From Enterobacter asburiae (lineage in GTDB: Bacteria > Pseudomonadota > Gammaproteobacteria > Enterobacterales > Enterobacteriaceae): DNA of 64,000 nt. The stretch spans positions 600,891 to 664,890 of the forward strand of contig NZ_VRKN01000001.1 of NCBI RefSeq assembly GCF_008080435.1, written 5' to 3'. Position 1 is the stretch's first letter. Each line of letters begins with the position of its first letter. The notes under the pieces are model-generated. The model was not told the origin of the DNA, searched no databases, and saw nothing but the letters and a program-made list of their open reading frames with translations. The position numbers were made by a program, and so were the translations under genes. Shown piece after piece: positions 26,819-35,680 of this stretch.

Positions 26819-27765
26819 TGGCAATCGCGAATATCGTCCATTCCGGCTATGGCTTTCGCTGCACCGCAACGGATCGCGCGCTGCCGCTGACGTTAGGTCT
26901 CGACGGCAGCGCGGTGCTGGAGCGTCTGAATGGGATCCCGGATGGCTGGCTGGTCGAAGCACTGGATCAGCTGTTTGTTGCCGCACCCGCGCTGACCGGC
27001 ATTACCCTGCCGTGGGCGACCTGGCAGGATGAACCTCAGGCGCAGGCGCTGTTTAGCCAGGTCCACGGGGATTATCTGGCACGCGAAAGCTTCTGGCAGC
27101 TGCCGCTGTGGCTGAAAGGCGAACAATCACAGGCCAGCGGCGGGATGCAGTTTGATGAGAGCCGTCAGCTCTATTTCCCGTTGCGTCCTCACCGCCCGCA
27201 AGGCGAAGTGTACCGTCGTTACGATCCACAAATTAAGCGCACCCTGAGCTTCCGCGTGGCCGACGTGGCGCTGGACGGTGAACGATTCACTCAATGGATG
27301 AACAACCCGCGCGTGAACGCCTTCTGGGAGATGGCGGGCCCGCAGGCCGAGCAGGAAAACTACCTGCGCCGTCAGCTTGACTCGACGTACTGCTACCCGG
27401 TTATCGGCTGCTTCGACGACCAGCCGTTCGGCTATTTTGAGCTCTACTGGGCACCGGAAGACCGCATTGGCCGCCACTACCGCTGGCAGCCGTTTGACCG
27501 TGGGCTACACATGCTGGTGGGCGAAGAAAACTGGCGCGGCGCGCAGTACATCCGCAGCTGGCTGCGCGGCCTGAGCCACTATCTGTATCTCGATGAACCG
27601 CGCACCACGCGCATTGTCGCCGAGCCGCGCTTCGACAACCAGCGCCTGTTCCGCCATCTGGCATCCGTCGGTTTTGACACGATGAAAGAGTTCGACTTCC
27701 CGCACAAGCGCTCGCGCCTCATCATGAGCCAGCGTCACCGCTTTTTCAGCGAGGTGGAACTGTGA
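26818..27765 (+). CDS. iucB: N6-hydroxylysine O-acetyltransferase IucB
   Basis: The 315-residue protein (315 in known IucB) has a C-terminal GNAT-type domain with FGYFELYWAPEDRIGRHY and GLHMLVGEENWRGAQYIRSW. It acetylates N6-hydroxylysine with acetyl-CoA to form the hydroxamate arm of aerobactin. It is coupled to iucA by an overlapping start and to iucC by a four-base overlap. Confidence 0.96.
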   Translation: MAIANIVHSGYGFRCTATDRALPLTLGLDGSAVLERLNGIPDGWLVEALDQLFVAAPALTGITLPWATWQDEPQAQALFSQVHGDYLARESFWQLPLWLKGEQSQASGGMQFDESRQLYFPLRPHRPQGEVYRRYDPQIKRTLSFRVADVALDGERFTQWMNNPRVNAFWEMAGPQAEQENYLRRQLDSTYCYPVIGCFDDQPFGYFELYWAPEDRIGRHYRWQPFDRGLHMLVGEENWRGAQYIRSWLRGLSHYLYLDEPRTTRIVAEPRFDNQRLFRHLASVGFDTMKEFDFPHKRSRLIMSQRHRFFSEVEL

Positions 27766-29504
27766 ACGCGCTCTGGCAGAAAGTGAACCGCGAGATGGTG
27801 GCGAAGATCCTCGCCGAGCTGGAATACGAACGCACCCTGCGCGCTGAGCCGGTTTCGTCGGACGTCTGGCGCATCACCATGGGCAACGAGTCCTGGCAGT
27901 TTCGCGCCACGCGCGGGATCTGGGGCTGGCTGCATATCGACCCGGACAGCCTGACCACCGCCAGCGGCGATGCCGTCGAAGCGGAAAGCGCGCTGCTTCA
28001 GCTGGCGGCGGTGCTGGAGATGAGCGACGCGCAAACGGCAGAGCACATGGAAGATCTCTACGCCACGCTGCGCGGCGACATGCAGCTGCTGCAGGCGCGT
28101 GAAGCGCTGGACGCGGACGCGCTGATCCACCTCGACCCTGACGAATTACAGTGTCTGATGAGCGGTCACCCGAAGTTTATTTTCAACAAAGGTCGCCGCG
28201 GCTGGGGGCTGGACGCGCTGAGCCAGTACGCGCCTGAGTATCGCGGACGTTTTCGTCTGCACTGGGTTGCCGTTCAGCGGGAGCATCTGGTCTGGAGCAG
28301 CGACGCTGATTGCGACCTCAATACTCTACTGGCCAGCGCCATGGACAACGCCGAGCGCGCCTGCTTTGACGCCCGCTGGCAGGCGCTGGGTCTCGACGAC
28401 GGCTGGCTGCCCGTGCCGCTGCACCCGTGGCAGTGGCAGCAGAAGATCGCCATTCATTTCCTGGCGCAGCTGGCGCGCGGTGAGATGGTTGAGCTGGGCG
28501 AATTTGGCGATGAGTATCTGGCGCAGCAGTCCCTGCGCACGCTCACCAACGCCAGCCGTCGCGCGCAGTATGACATCAAGCTTCCGCTGACTATCTACAA
28601 CACCTCCTGCTATCGCGGCATTCCAGGCAAGTACATTGCTGCCGGGCCGCTGGCCTCGCGCTGGCTGCAGCAGCAGTTTGCCACCGACGCCACGCTGATC
28701 CGCTCTGGCGCGCAGGTGCTTGGCGAACCCGCCGCCGGCTATCTGTCGCATCAGGGTTACGCGGCTCTGCCGAAAGCGCCCTACCGCTATCAGGAGATGC
28801 TGGGGGTGATCTGGCGCGAGAACCCGTCCTGTTATTTAGAGGACGGCGAACAGGCGGTGCTGATGGCGGCGTTAATGGAAACCGACAATGCAGGGCGCCC
28901 GCTGATCGACGCGTGGATTAAACGCTCGGGGTTAAGCGCCGAAGCGTGGCTGGAAAAGCTGTTTGAGGCAACGGTGATCCCGTTCTATCACCTGCTCTGC
29001 CGCTACGGCGTGGCGCTGATCGCCCATGGCCAGAACGTGACGCTGGTGATGAAGGATTACGTCCCGCAGCGCATCCTGCTGAAAGATTTCCAGGGCGATA
29101 TGCGCCTGGTGGATGAAGACTTCCCGCAGGCGCAGAGCCTGCCGGAGCAGGTGAAAGCCGTCACGGCGCGCCTGAACGCGGATTACATTATTCACGACCT
29201 GCAAACCGGTAACTTTGTCACGGTGCTGCGTTTTATCTCGCGTCTCACTCTGCAATGCGGCGTGAGCGAAACGCGCTTCTACCAGATTCTGGCCGGGGTA
29301 TTACGGGGTTATATGGCTGCGCACCCGGATCTGGCAGAACGCTTCGCCAAATTCGATCTCTTCAAGCCGCAGATTATTCGCGTGATCCTCAACCCGGTCA
29401 AACTGACCTTCTCCGAACACGACGGCGGCAGCCGCATGCTGCCGAACTACGTTACCGACCTTGATAACCCTCTTTTTCTCGCCTCCCGGGAGTCAGCGCA
29501 ATGA
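27762..29504 (+). CDS. iucC: Aerobactin synthase subunit IucC
   Basis: The 580-residue NIS synthetase has PVPLHPWQWQQKI, NASRRAQYDIKLPLTIYNTS and HGQNVTLVMKDYVPQRILLK, as in IucC. It adds the second hydroxamate arm to the citrate intermediate to complete aerobactin. It is paralogous to IucA (same fold and HPWQ motif) but clearly a distinct subgroup. Both ends overlap neighbouring genes by four bases. Confidence 0.96.
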   Translation: MNALWQKVNREMVAKILAELEYERTLRAEPVSSDVWRITMGNESWQFRATRGIWGWLHIDPDSLTTASGDAVEAESALLQLAAVLEMSDAQTAEHMEDLYATLRGDMQLLQAREALDADALIHLDPDELQCLMSGHPKFIFNKGRRGWGLDALSQYAPEYRGRFRLHWVAVQREHLVWSSDADCDLNTLLASAMDNAERACFDARWQALGLDDGWLPVPLHPWQWQQKIAIHFLAQLARGEMVELGEFGDEYLAQQSLRTLTNASRRAQYDIKLPLTIYNTSCYRGIPGKYIAAGPLASRWLQQQFATDATLIRSGAQVLGEPAAGYLSHQGYAALPKAPYRYQEMLGVIWRENPSCYLEDGEQAVLMAALMETDNAGRPLIDAWIKRSGLSAEAWLEKLFEATVIPFYHLLCRYGVALIAHGQNVTLVMKDYVPQRILLKDFQGDMRLVDEDFPQAQSLPEQVKAVTARLNADYIIHDLQTGNFVTVLRFISRLTLQCGVSETRFYQILAGVLRGYMAAHPDLAERFAKFDLFKPQIIRVILNPVKLTFSEHDGGSRMLPNYVTDLDNPLFLASRESAQ

Positions 29505-30826
29505 AAACCTATGATTTCATCGGCATTGGTATTGGCCCGTTTAACCTCAGCATCGCCGCTCTGGCCGAAGGGCTGGACGGTTTTAGCTCGCTGTTCCTTG
29601 AGCGTAAACCGCACTTCTCCTGGCACCCGGGGATGATGGTGCCGGACTGCCACATGCAGACCAGCTTCCTGAAAGACCTGGTCAGCGCCGTGGAGCCAAC
29701 CAACCGCCACAGCTTCCTGAACTACCTGGTGCAGCGCAAAAAGTTCTACCGCTTCCTGACGACCGAACAGCGCACGGTTTCTCGTGAGGAGTTTGCGGAC
29801 TACCTGTGCTGGGCGGCGGAAAACCTCACCAACCTGTCCTTCAGCCAGCAGGTGCAGCAGGTGAGCTTTGATGAGAAAAGCGGCCTGTTTGAGGTGGTGA
29901 CCCAGCGCGACCGCTTCCTGGCGCGCCACGTCTGCGTGGGGATTGGCAAACAGATCAACCTGCCTGACTGCGTCACCGTGCAGGACGATACCTGCTTCCA
30001 CGCAAGCGAGATGATGCTGCGCACGCCGGATCTTACGGGCAAGCGCGTCACCGTCGTCGGCGGCGGCCAGAGTGGCGCCGATCTGTTTTTGAATATCTTC
30101 CGTGGCGAATGGGGCCAGCCGCTGAGTCTGAACTGGGTATCGCGCCGCAATAACTACAACGCGCTGGATGAAGCCGCCTTTGCTAACGAGTATTTCACGC
30201 CGGAGTACGTGGACAGCTTCTCCACGCTGGGTGAAGAGGCCCGTCGTCAGATGCTGCACGAGCAGAAGATGACGTCCGATGGTATTACGACCGAATCCCT
30301 GCTGGCGATTTACCGCGCCATGTACCACCGCTTTGAAGTGCTGCGTGAAAAACCCTGGGCGCATCTTCTGCCGTCCCGCTCGGTGACGGCACTGACGCGC
30401 CAGCAAAACGGACATTGTCTGAGCCTACAGCATCACCTCGACGGCGGCCGCGAGCAGCTGGAGAGCGACGTGGTGATTTTCGCCACCGGCTACCGCGCCG
30501 TGCAGCCCGCGTTCCTCGCGCCGCTGTCTCACCGCCTGCATCTGGATACGGACGAAGCTTTCTGCATCAACAACGATTTCACCCTCGAATGGGATGGCCC
30601 GCAGAGCAACCGCCTGTTCGCCGTGAATGCCGGGATGCACCGTCTCGGCATTGCCGAACCCCAGCTCAGCCTGATGGCCTGGCGCGCGGCGCGGATCTTG
30701 AATCGCGCGCACGCTGACGAGCCGTTTGAACTGGCCACCACACCCGGCGTTATCCACTGGCGCACCACCGCCAGCCCGGACAGCAACCCAGCTTTTAAAT
30801 CGTTAGCAAAAACCACCGAGTACTGA
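29501..30826 (+). CDS. iucD: L-lysine N6-monooxygenase IucD
   Basis: The 441-residue flavoenzyme has an N-terminal FAD-binding motif (GIGIGPFNLSIAAL), an NADPH-binding motif (VTVVGGGQSGADLFLN) and a C-terminal ATGYR motif (FATGYRAVQPAF). It hydroxylates lysine at N6, the committed first step of aerobactin synthesis. It is the last biosynthetic gene, and iutA follows after 26 bases. Confidence 0.96.
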   Translation: MKTYDFIGIGIGPFNLSIAALAEGLDGFSSLFLERKPHFSWHPGMMVPDCHMQTSFLKDLVSAVEPTNRHSFLNYLVQRKKFYRFLTTEQRTVSREEFADYLCWAAENLTNLSFSQQVQQVSFDEKSGLFEVVTQRDRFLARHVCVGIGKQINLPDCVTVQDDTCFHASEMMLRTPDLTGKRVTVVGGGQSGADLFLNIFRGEWGQPLSLNWVSRRNNYNALDEAAFANEYFTPEYVDSFSTLGEEARRQMLHEQKMTSDGITTESLLAIYRAMYHRFEVLREKPWAHLLPSRSVTALTRQQNGHCLSLQHHLDGGREQLESDVVIFATGYRAVQPAFLAPLSHRLHLDTDEAFCINNDFTLEWDGPQSNRLFAVNAGMHRLGIAEPQLSLMAWRAARILNRAHADEPFELATTPGVIHWRTTASPDSNPAFKSLAKTTEY

Positions 30827-30852
30827 CACACACAATCAGGATCAACATAACA

Positions 30853-33042
30853 ATGAAACGTTCTCATCTTTGGGTTTTAAATCCTTGCTTGCTTGCAATG
30901 CTTTCTACCTCTGCGTGGGCGGAAGAACAAAAGGAAGAAAATATCGTGGTCTCCGCCAGCCGCGCGCACCGCAGCGTGGCGGAGATGGCGCAGACCACCT
31001 GGGTCATTGAGCGGGCTGAAATTGAGCAGCAGGTTCAGGGCGGGAAAGAGATTAAAGAAGTGCTGGCGCAGCTGATCCCGGGTATGGACGTCAGCAGCCA
31101 GGGGCGTACCAACTACGGCATGAACCTGCGCGGCCGCTCCATGATGGTGATGGTGGACGGCGTTCGCCTGAACTCGTCCCGCAGCGACAGCCGCCAGCTG
31201 GACTCTATCGATCCGTTCAACATTGACCGTATCGAAGTGATCTCCGGCGCCACGTCACTCTACGGCGGCGGCAGCACCGGCGGCCTGGTGAACATCGTCA
31301 CCAAAAAAGGCCAGCCGGAAACCGAAGTTGAGTTCCAGACCGGGACAAAGAGCGGATTTAACAGCCACAACGATCACGACGAGAACGTGTCGGCAGCCGT
31401 AAGCGGCGGCAACGACAACGCCTCCGGTCGTCTGTCGGTGTCGTATCAGCGCTACGGCGGCTGGTATGACGGCAACGGCGACGAGGTGATTATTGATAAC
31501 ACCCAGACCGGCTTACAGTACTCTGACCGTATTGATGTGATGGGAACAGGTACCATTAACATTGACGATCATCAGCAGCTGCAGCTGACTACGCAGTACT
31601 ACAAGAGCGAGTCCGACGGCAAGCATGGGCTGTATCTCGGGAAGAATTTCTCGGCGGTAACGGGGGATGCGACCGCGTACAACAAAGGTAATCTCGATTC
31701 TGACCGCGTACCAGGTACCGAGCGCCATCTGATCAACCTGCAGTACTCCAATACCGACTTCTGGGGCCAGGATCTGGTCGCGCAGATTTACTATCGCGAC
31801 GAGAGCCTGACCTATTATCCGTTCCCGACCCTGACCAAAGGCGTGGTGAGCAGCATCGGCGCGTCCCAGCAGAAAACCGATTTTTACGGCGGCAAGCTGA
31901 CGCTGAACAGCAAGCCGGTGGACGATTTAACGCTGACCTGGGGCGTGGATGCCGACCACGAAACCTTCGATGCCAACCAGCAGTTCTTTAACCTGAGCAA
32001 GGCCGCGGCGAGCGGCGGCATGGAGCTGGATAATGCCTACAACGTGGGCCGTTACCCGGGCTACAGCATCACCAACCTCGCCCCGTTCCTGCAGGCCAGC
32101 TACGACATTGACGCCATTACCCTGAGCGGCGGCGTGCGTTATCAGTACACCGAAAACAAGGTGGATGACTTTGTCGGTTATACCCAGCAGCAGGCCATCG
32201 CCACCGGGAAAGCCACCTCCGCCGACGCGGTGCCGGGCGGGAAAACCGATTACAACAACTTCCTGTTTAACGCCGGGATCCTCGGTCGCCTGACCGAACA
32301 GCAGCAGGTGTGGTTTAACTTCTCCCAGGGCTTTGAAATTCCGGACCTGGCAAAGTACTACGGCTCGGGCACCTATCAGCTCAGCAACGGTCACTATCAC
32401 CTGCTGAACAGCGTCAACGTGAACGACTCGACGCTGGACGGTATCAAGGTCAACGCTTATGAGCTGGGCTGGCGCTACACCGGCGATAACCTGCGCACGC
32501 AGGTCGCGGCGTATTACTCGCTCTCGGATAAGACCATCACCATCAACAAGACGGATATGACCATCAACCTGGAAGACGACAAGCGTCGTATCTACGGGGT
32601 GGAAGGCCAGGTGGATTATTTCTTCACCGACAGCGACTGGAGCACCGGTGCGAACTTTAACGCCATTAAGTCTGAAACCCGCGAAAACGGGAAATGGGAG
32701 AAGTTGACGGTCGACAGCGCCAGCCCGTCGAAAGCCAGCGCATGGGTAAACTGGGCGCCAGGCGACTGGACCCTGCGCGTACAGAGCACGCAGACCTTTG
32801 ACGTGTCAGACGCCGACGGCAAGAAGATCGATGGCTATAACACGGTCGATTTCCTGGGCAGCTACGCCCTGCCGGTGGGTAAGGTCAGCTTCAGCGTGGA
32901 AAACCTGCTGGACAAAGACTACACCACCGCCTGGGGCCAGCGCGCACCGGGGCTGTACAGCCCAACCTACGGTGCACCGGGCCTGTATACCTATAAAGGC
33001 CGCGGACGTACGTTTGGTCTGAACTACTCCGTACTGTTCTGA
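30853..33042 (+). CDS. iutA: Aerobactin TonB-dependent receptor IutA
   Basis: The 729-residue protein has a signal peptide (about residues 1-23, ending SAWAEE), a TonB box (ENIVVSASR), a plug domain with LRGRSMMVMVDGVRLNSSR, and a 22-strand barrel ending in YTYKGRGRTFGLNYSVLF with the C-terminal Phe typical of outer-membrane proteins. It imports ferric aerobactin. It lies in the same operon as iucABCD and is followed by a clear terminator. Confidence 0.96.
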   Translation: MKRSHLWVLNPCLLAMLSTSAWAEEQKEENIVVSASRAHRSVAEMAQTTWVIERAEIEQQVQGGKEIKEVLAQLIPGMDVSSQGRTNYGMNLRGRSMMVMVDGVRLNSSRSDSRQLDSIDPFNIDRIEVISGATSLYGGGSTGGLVNIVTKKGQPETEVEFQTGTKSGFNSHNDHDENVSAAVSGGNDNASGRLSVSYQRYGGWYDGNGDEVIIDNTQTGLQYSDRIDVMGTGTINIDDHQQLQLTTQYYKSESDGKHGLYLGKNFSAVTGDATAYNKGNLDSDRVPGTERHLINLQYSNTDFWGQDLVAQIYYRDESLTYYPFPTLTKGVVSSIGASQQKTDFYGGKLTLNSKPVDDLTLTWGVDADHETFDANQQFFNLSKAAASGGMELDNAYNVGRYPGYSITNLAPFLQASYDIDAITLSGGVRYQYTENKVDDFVGYTQQQAIATGKATSADAVPGGKTDYNNFLFNAGILGRLTEQQQVWFNFSQGFEIPDLAKYYGSGTYQLSNGHYHLLNSVNVNDSTLDGIKVNAYELGWRYTGDNLRTQVAAYYSLSDKTITINKTDMTINLEDDKRRIYGVEGQVDYFFTDSDWSTGANFNAIKSETRENGKWEKLTVDSASPSKASAWVNWAPGDWTLRVQSTQTFDVSDADGKKIDGYNTVDFLGSYALPVGKVSFSVENLLDKDYTTAWGQRAPGLYSPTYGAPGLYTYKGRGRTFGLNYSVLF

Positions 33043-33048
33043 TCCTGC

Positions 33049-33074
33049 GCGCCGCCTGCGGGCGGCGCATTTTG
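33049..33074 (+). terminator. Rho-independent terminator after iutA
   Basis: An 8-base GC stem (GCGCCGCC with GGCGGCGC) and a TGCG loop are followed by ATTTTG, starting 7 bases after the iutA stop. It should end the aerobactin operon. Confidence 0.85.
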
Positions 33075-33206
33075 CTGTGTAATTTCAACGCGAATTTGCC
33101 ATAAAATCAGCGATTTGCTGAAATTGTCGGCAAACGAACGAAAAGTTTAATTTCCCCCTTTGACAAGGTGAACGCAGGTCGATAATATTCGCCCCGTTCA
33201 CACGAT

Positions 33207-33282
33207 TCCTCTGTAGTTCAGTCGGTAGAACGGCGGACTGTTAATCCGTATGTCACTGGTTCGAGTCCAGTCAGAGGAGCCA
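33207..33282 (+). tRNA. asnT: tRNA-Asn (GTT anticodon)
   Basis: The 76-base gene folds as a standard cloverleaf: acceptor arms TCCTCTG and CAGAGGA, an anticodon loop reading CTGTTAA with GTT, the T-loop GGTTCGAGTCC and an encoded GCCA 3' end. The sequence is the enterobacterial tRNA-Asn. tRNA-Asn genes are common integration sites for islands. An integrase lies 161 bases downstream. Confidence 0.97.
33258..33282 (+). other. Probable attachment site (tRNA 3' end)
   Basis: The 3' end of tRNA-Asn followed closely by a P4-type integrase is the standard layout of one end of an integrated island. The crossover core should lie in the T-arm and acceptor region. The matching direct repeat would mark the far end. 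I do not see it inside the window, so it is expected beyond 64000 or is lost. Confidence 0.5.
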
Positions 33283-33393
33283 AACTCTTGTTTCTATGCG
33301 TCTCAGTATGTCTCAATAGTGTTTTGATTCAGAGAGTTAGCGTAGAAAATTGTCTCAGCGGATATTGATTTATCTCTCCGCATCGGGACAAAT

Positions 33394-33442
33394 TGGTGGT
33401 CTGATTTGGGGTCATTTCAGTTCGATAATGGAGTGACCACCA
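33394..33442. repeat. Inverted repeat TGGTGGTC / GACCACCA before int
   Basis: Two 8-base arms (33394-33401 and 33435-33442) flank 33 bases directly upstream of the integrase start. They could be an operator for autoregulation or integrase arm sites. The second arm overlaps the ribosome site region (GGAGTGACC). Confidence 0.35.
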
Positions 33443-33443
33443 T

Positions 33444-34703
33444 ATGTCTCTTACCGACACCAAAATCCGCAATACAAAACCGTCTACATCTCCCTTTAAG
33501 TTGACTGATGCTCATGGGTTGTACTTACTTATCAATCCCGGAGGTTCACGTCTCTGGTATCTCAAATACCGCTTTAACAGTAAAGAATCTCGCATTGCGT
33601 TAGGCCCATACCCTCAGGTTTCCCTTTCCGATGCCAGACAGCAGCGCGAAGGCATCCGTAAACTACTGGCCCTGAAAATCAATCCCGCTCAGCAACGAAC
33701 TGATGAGCGGATTGCCCGTTCCCCGGATAAATGTTTTAAAGTCGTGGCGCTGGAGTGGCATAAAAGCAGAGCCGATAAGAAATGGTCGGCGGATTATGCC
33801 GCACGTCTGCTTGCCAGTATGAACAACCATATTTTTCCGGCAATTGGTCATCTACCCGTCACTCTGCTGAAAACGCAGAATTTCACAGCACTGCTGAAAG
33901 ACATCGAAGAAAAAGGCTTTCTGGAAGTCGCATCCCGAACATGGCAGCACCTTTGCAACATCATGCATTATGCCGTACAGCGGGGACTGGTCGAAAATAA
34001 TCCTGCTATGTATCTGGATGGCGTCACGGCCCCACCCGCTAAACATCACTACCCCGCCTTACCACTGGAACAGTTACCGGAACTGTTCCAGAAAATCAGT
34101 GACTACCAGCAGGGACGGGAATTAACCCGACTGGCGGTGATGCTGACTCTGCATCTGTTTATTCGTTCCAGCGAACTGCGTTTTGCCCGCTGGACCGAGA
34201 TTGATTTCAGAAACAAAATCTGGACCATCCCAGCCACCCGTAAATTGATAGAAAAAGTTCGTTATTCCGGACGAGGGGCTAAAATGCGTACCCCGCATAT
34301 TGTACCACTTTCCCGGCAGGCGATTGCCCTGCTGAAACAGATAAAGGATATTTCCGGCCATCTGGATTTAGTCTTCCCCGGCGACCATAATCCGTACAAA
34401 CCGATGAGTGAAAACACGATTAACCGGGCACTCCGTCTGATGGGGTACGACACAAAAACAGAGGTATGCGGACATGGATTTCGGACAATGGCCTGTAGCG
34501 CATTAATGGAGTCGGAACTGTGGTCGCAGGATACAGTGGAACGTCAAATGAGCCACCAGGAACGCAACAGCGTACGGGCGGCGTATATTCACAAGGCTGA
34601 ACATCTGGATGCCCGTAAAGCAATGATGCAATGGTGGTCGGATTACCTGGACGCAAACAGTGAAGGTTATATTGCGCCCTATATTTATGCACGACAGGAA
34701 TAA
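33444..34703 (+). CDS. P4-type tyrosine integrase
   Basis: The 419-residue protein has the N-terminal arm-binding domain of P4-like integrases (KLTDAHGLYLLINPGGSRLW, LGPYPQVSLSDAR) and a catalytic domain with the tyrosine recombinase residues R241 (IRSSELRFARW), H344 and R347 (HGFR), a downstream His (MSHQERN) and Y381 (AAYIHKAEH). It should integrate and excise an island at tRNA-Asn. The gene appears intact. No excisionase is seen next to it. Confidence 0.94.
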   Translation: MSLTDTKIRNTKPSTSPFKLTDAHGLYLLINPGGSRLWYLKYRFNSKESRIALGPYPQVSLSDARQQREGIRKLLALKINPAQQRTDERIARSPDKCFKVVALEWHKSRADKKWSADYAARLLASMNNHIFPAIGHLPVTLLKTQNFTALLKDIEEKGFLEVASRTWQHLCNIMHYAVQRGLVENNPAMYLDGVTAPPAKHHYPALPLEQLPELFQKISDYQQGRELTRLAVMLTLHLFIRSSELRFARWTEIDFRNKIWTIPATRKLIEKVRYSGRGAKMRTPHIVPLSRQAIALLKQIKDISGHLDLVFPGDHNPYKPMSENTINRALRLMGYDTKTEVCGHGFRTMACSALMESELWSQDTVERQMSHQERNSVRAAYIHKAEHLDARKAMMQWWSDYLDANSEGYIAPYIYARQE

Positions 34704-35163
34704 AGGTTATCAGAATAACATCATGTAACGGTAATTTTTCATAACTTAAGAAGCCATCTGCATTCTGTAATCAGATGGCTTCTTACAAACCGAAGCAGTA
34801 TTCAGTACATAAATAGAAAAATGGATTATCAGGTTCAGAAGCCGGGCAATTGGCCGCGTCTGAAAGATGCTCCAACCTCCTCTTCCCCTGTAGATTACTG
34901 CAAAATGCAGTCAGTCACTTTCTGATATCATACTCAAAGATAATTTCGGGTTGATTGCAATATTGACAGGCTGTTCCCGGTACGTTTTAACTGCTATGGT
35001 CCACTAATAGCTTCACTTTACGGCAATATAGCCCGAAAAAAGACTCAGTTATTTTCTTGCATGAAATTTAATTCTTCTGGCACAAAGCCGCCGATCAATT
35101 CTGATTATCACTGAATAGCAAAAGAACCAGACTCTGTGCCAGTCAGCGCGTACGAAGCCACAT
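34704..35163. other. Gene-free AT-rich stretch
   Basis: This 460-base gap between the integrase and the first T6SS-side gene contains the hairpin at 34747-34785 and otherwise AT-rich sequence with no open frame that looks coding on either strand. It may be worn island DNA. I recognise nothing else in it. Confidence 0.5.
34747..34785. terminator. Perfect 14-bp hairpin after the integrase
   Basis: TAAGAAGCCATCTG pairs exactly with CAGATGGCTTCTTA around an 11-base loop, 43 bases after the integrase stop. There is no long T run on the plus side. It may be a bidirectional terminator that insulates the integrase from the incoming T6SS operon. Confidence 0.6.
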
Positions 35164-35658
35164 TCAGGCCAGATTCTCAATGGCCCGGAAAAATACATCT
35201 TCGGTCAACAGAACGTTGCCCTGAGCCCCTTGATGTTCATCGCGAATAAACCAGCCACTATCCGACGCCATGCACAAATAAAATGTCTGCCTGCCAGAAG
35301 CAGTGCCAGGCACATCAACGTTCATGGTTACACAACCTCTGTCCCCCGCCCGGCAGAGTTGCTCCGGAATAATACTGACACTGCGGTTCCCGTTCTGTAA
35401 TCTGATAGTAGTAATTTCATAGCGACATACGCCACAGTTAAGGCTAAGCCCTACGGTGCTCAGGTCATAGAGATATTTTTTCGCTATGATGACCTCAATC
35501 CCGCTTCCCTCAAACCACGCATTTATCTGCTGCACCAGTGAGTCCATCCGTTGGCAGAATGCCCGGATTTCCCCCTCAGTGGATTTTTTACCGGGCGGTG
35601 TACTGGCGTGATGTTGCTGCACTTTCTTAAAAAATCGTTCTCTGGCTGACACATTCAC
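35164..35658 (-). CDS. Uncharacterised T6SS-linked protein
   Basis: The 164-residue soluble protein has no signal peptide. It has a charged helical first half (RAFCQRMDSLVQQINAWFEG) and a beta-like second half with several cysteines (SLNCGVCRYEI, QLCRAGDRGC, FYLCMASDSGWF). I do not recognise a family. It lies 22 bases after the TagA/VasL-like gene on the same strand and is the last gene of the T6SS operon before the AT-rich gap, so it may be a T6SS accessory protein or a boundary gene. Confidence 0.55.
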   Translation of the reverse strand: MNVSARERFFKKVQQHHASTPPGKKSTEGEIRAFCQRMDSLVQQINAWFEGSGIEVIIAKKYLYDLSTVGLSLNCGVCRYEITTIRLQNGNRSVSIIPEQLCRAGDRGCVTMNVDVPGTASGRQTFYLCMASDSGWFIRDEHQGAQGNVLLTEDVFFRAIENLA

Positions 35659-35680
35659 TCCCTGTTGACCTGCTGACGGA

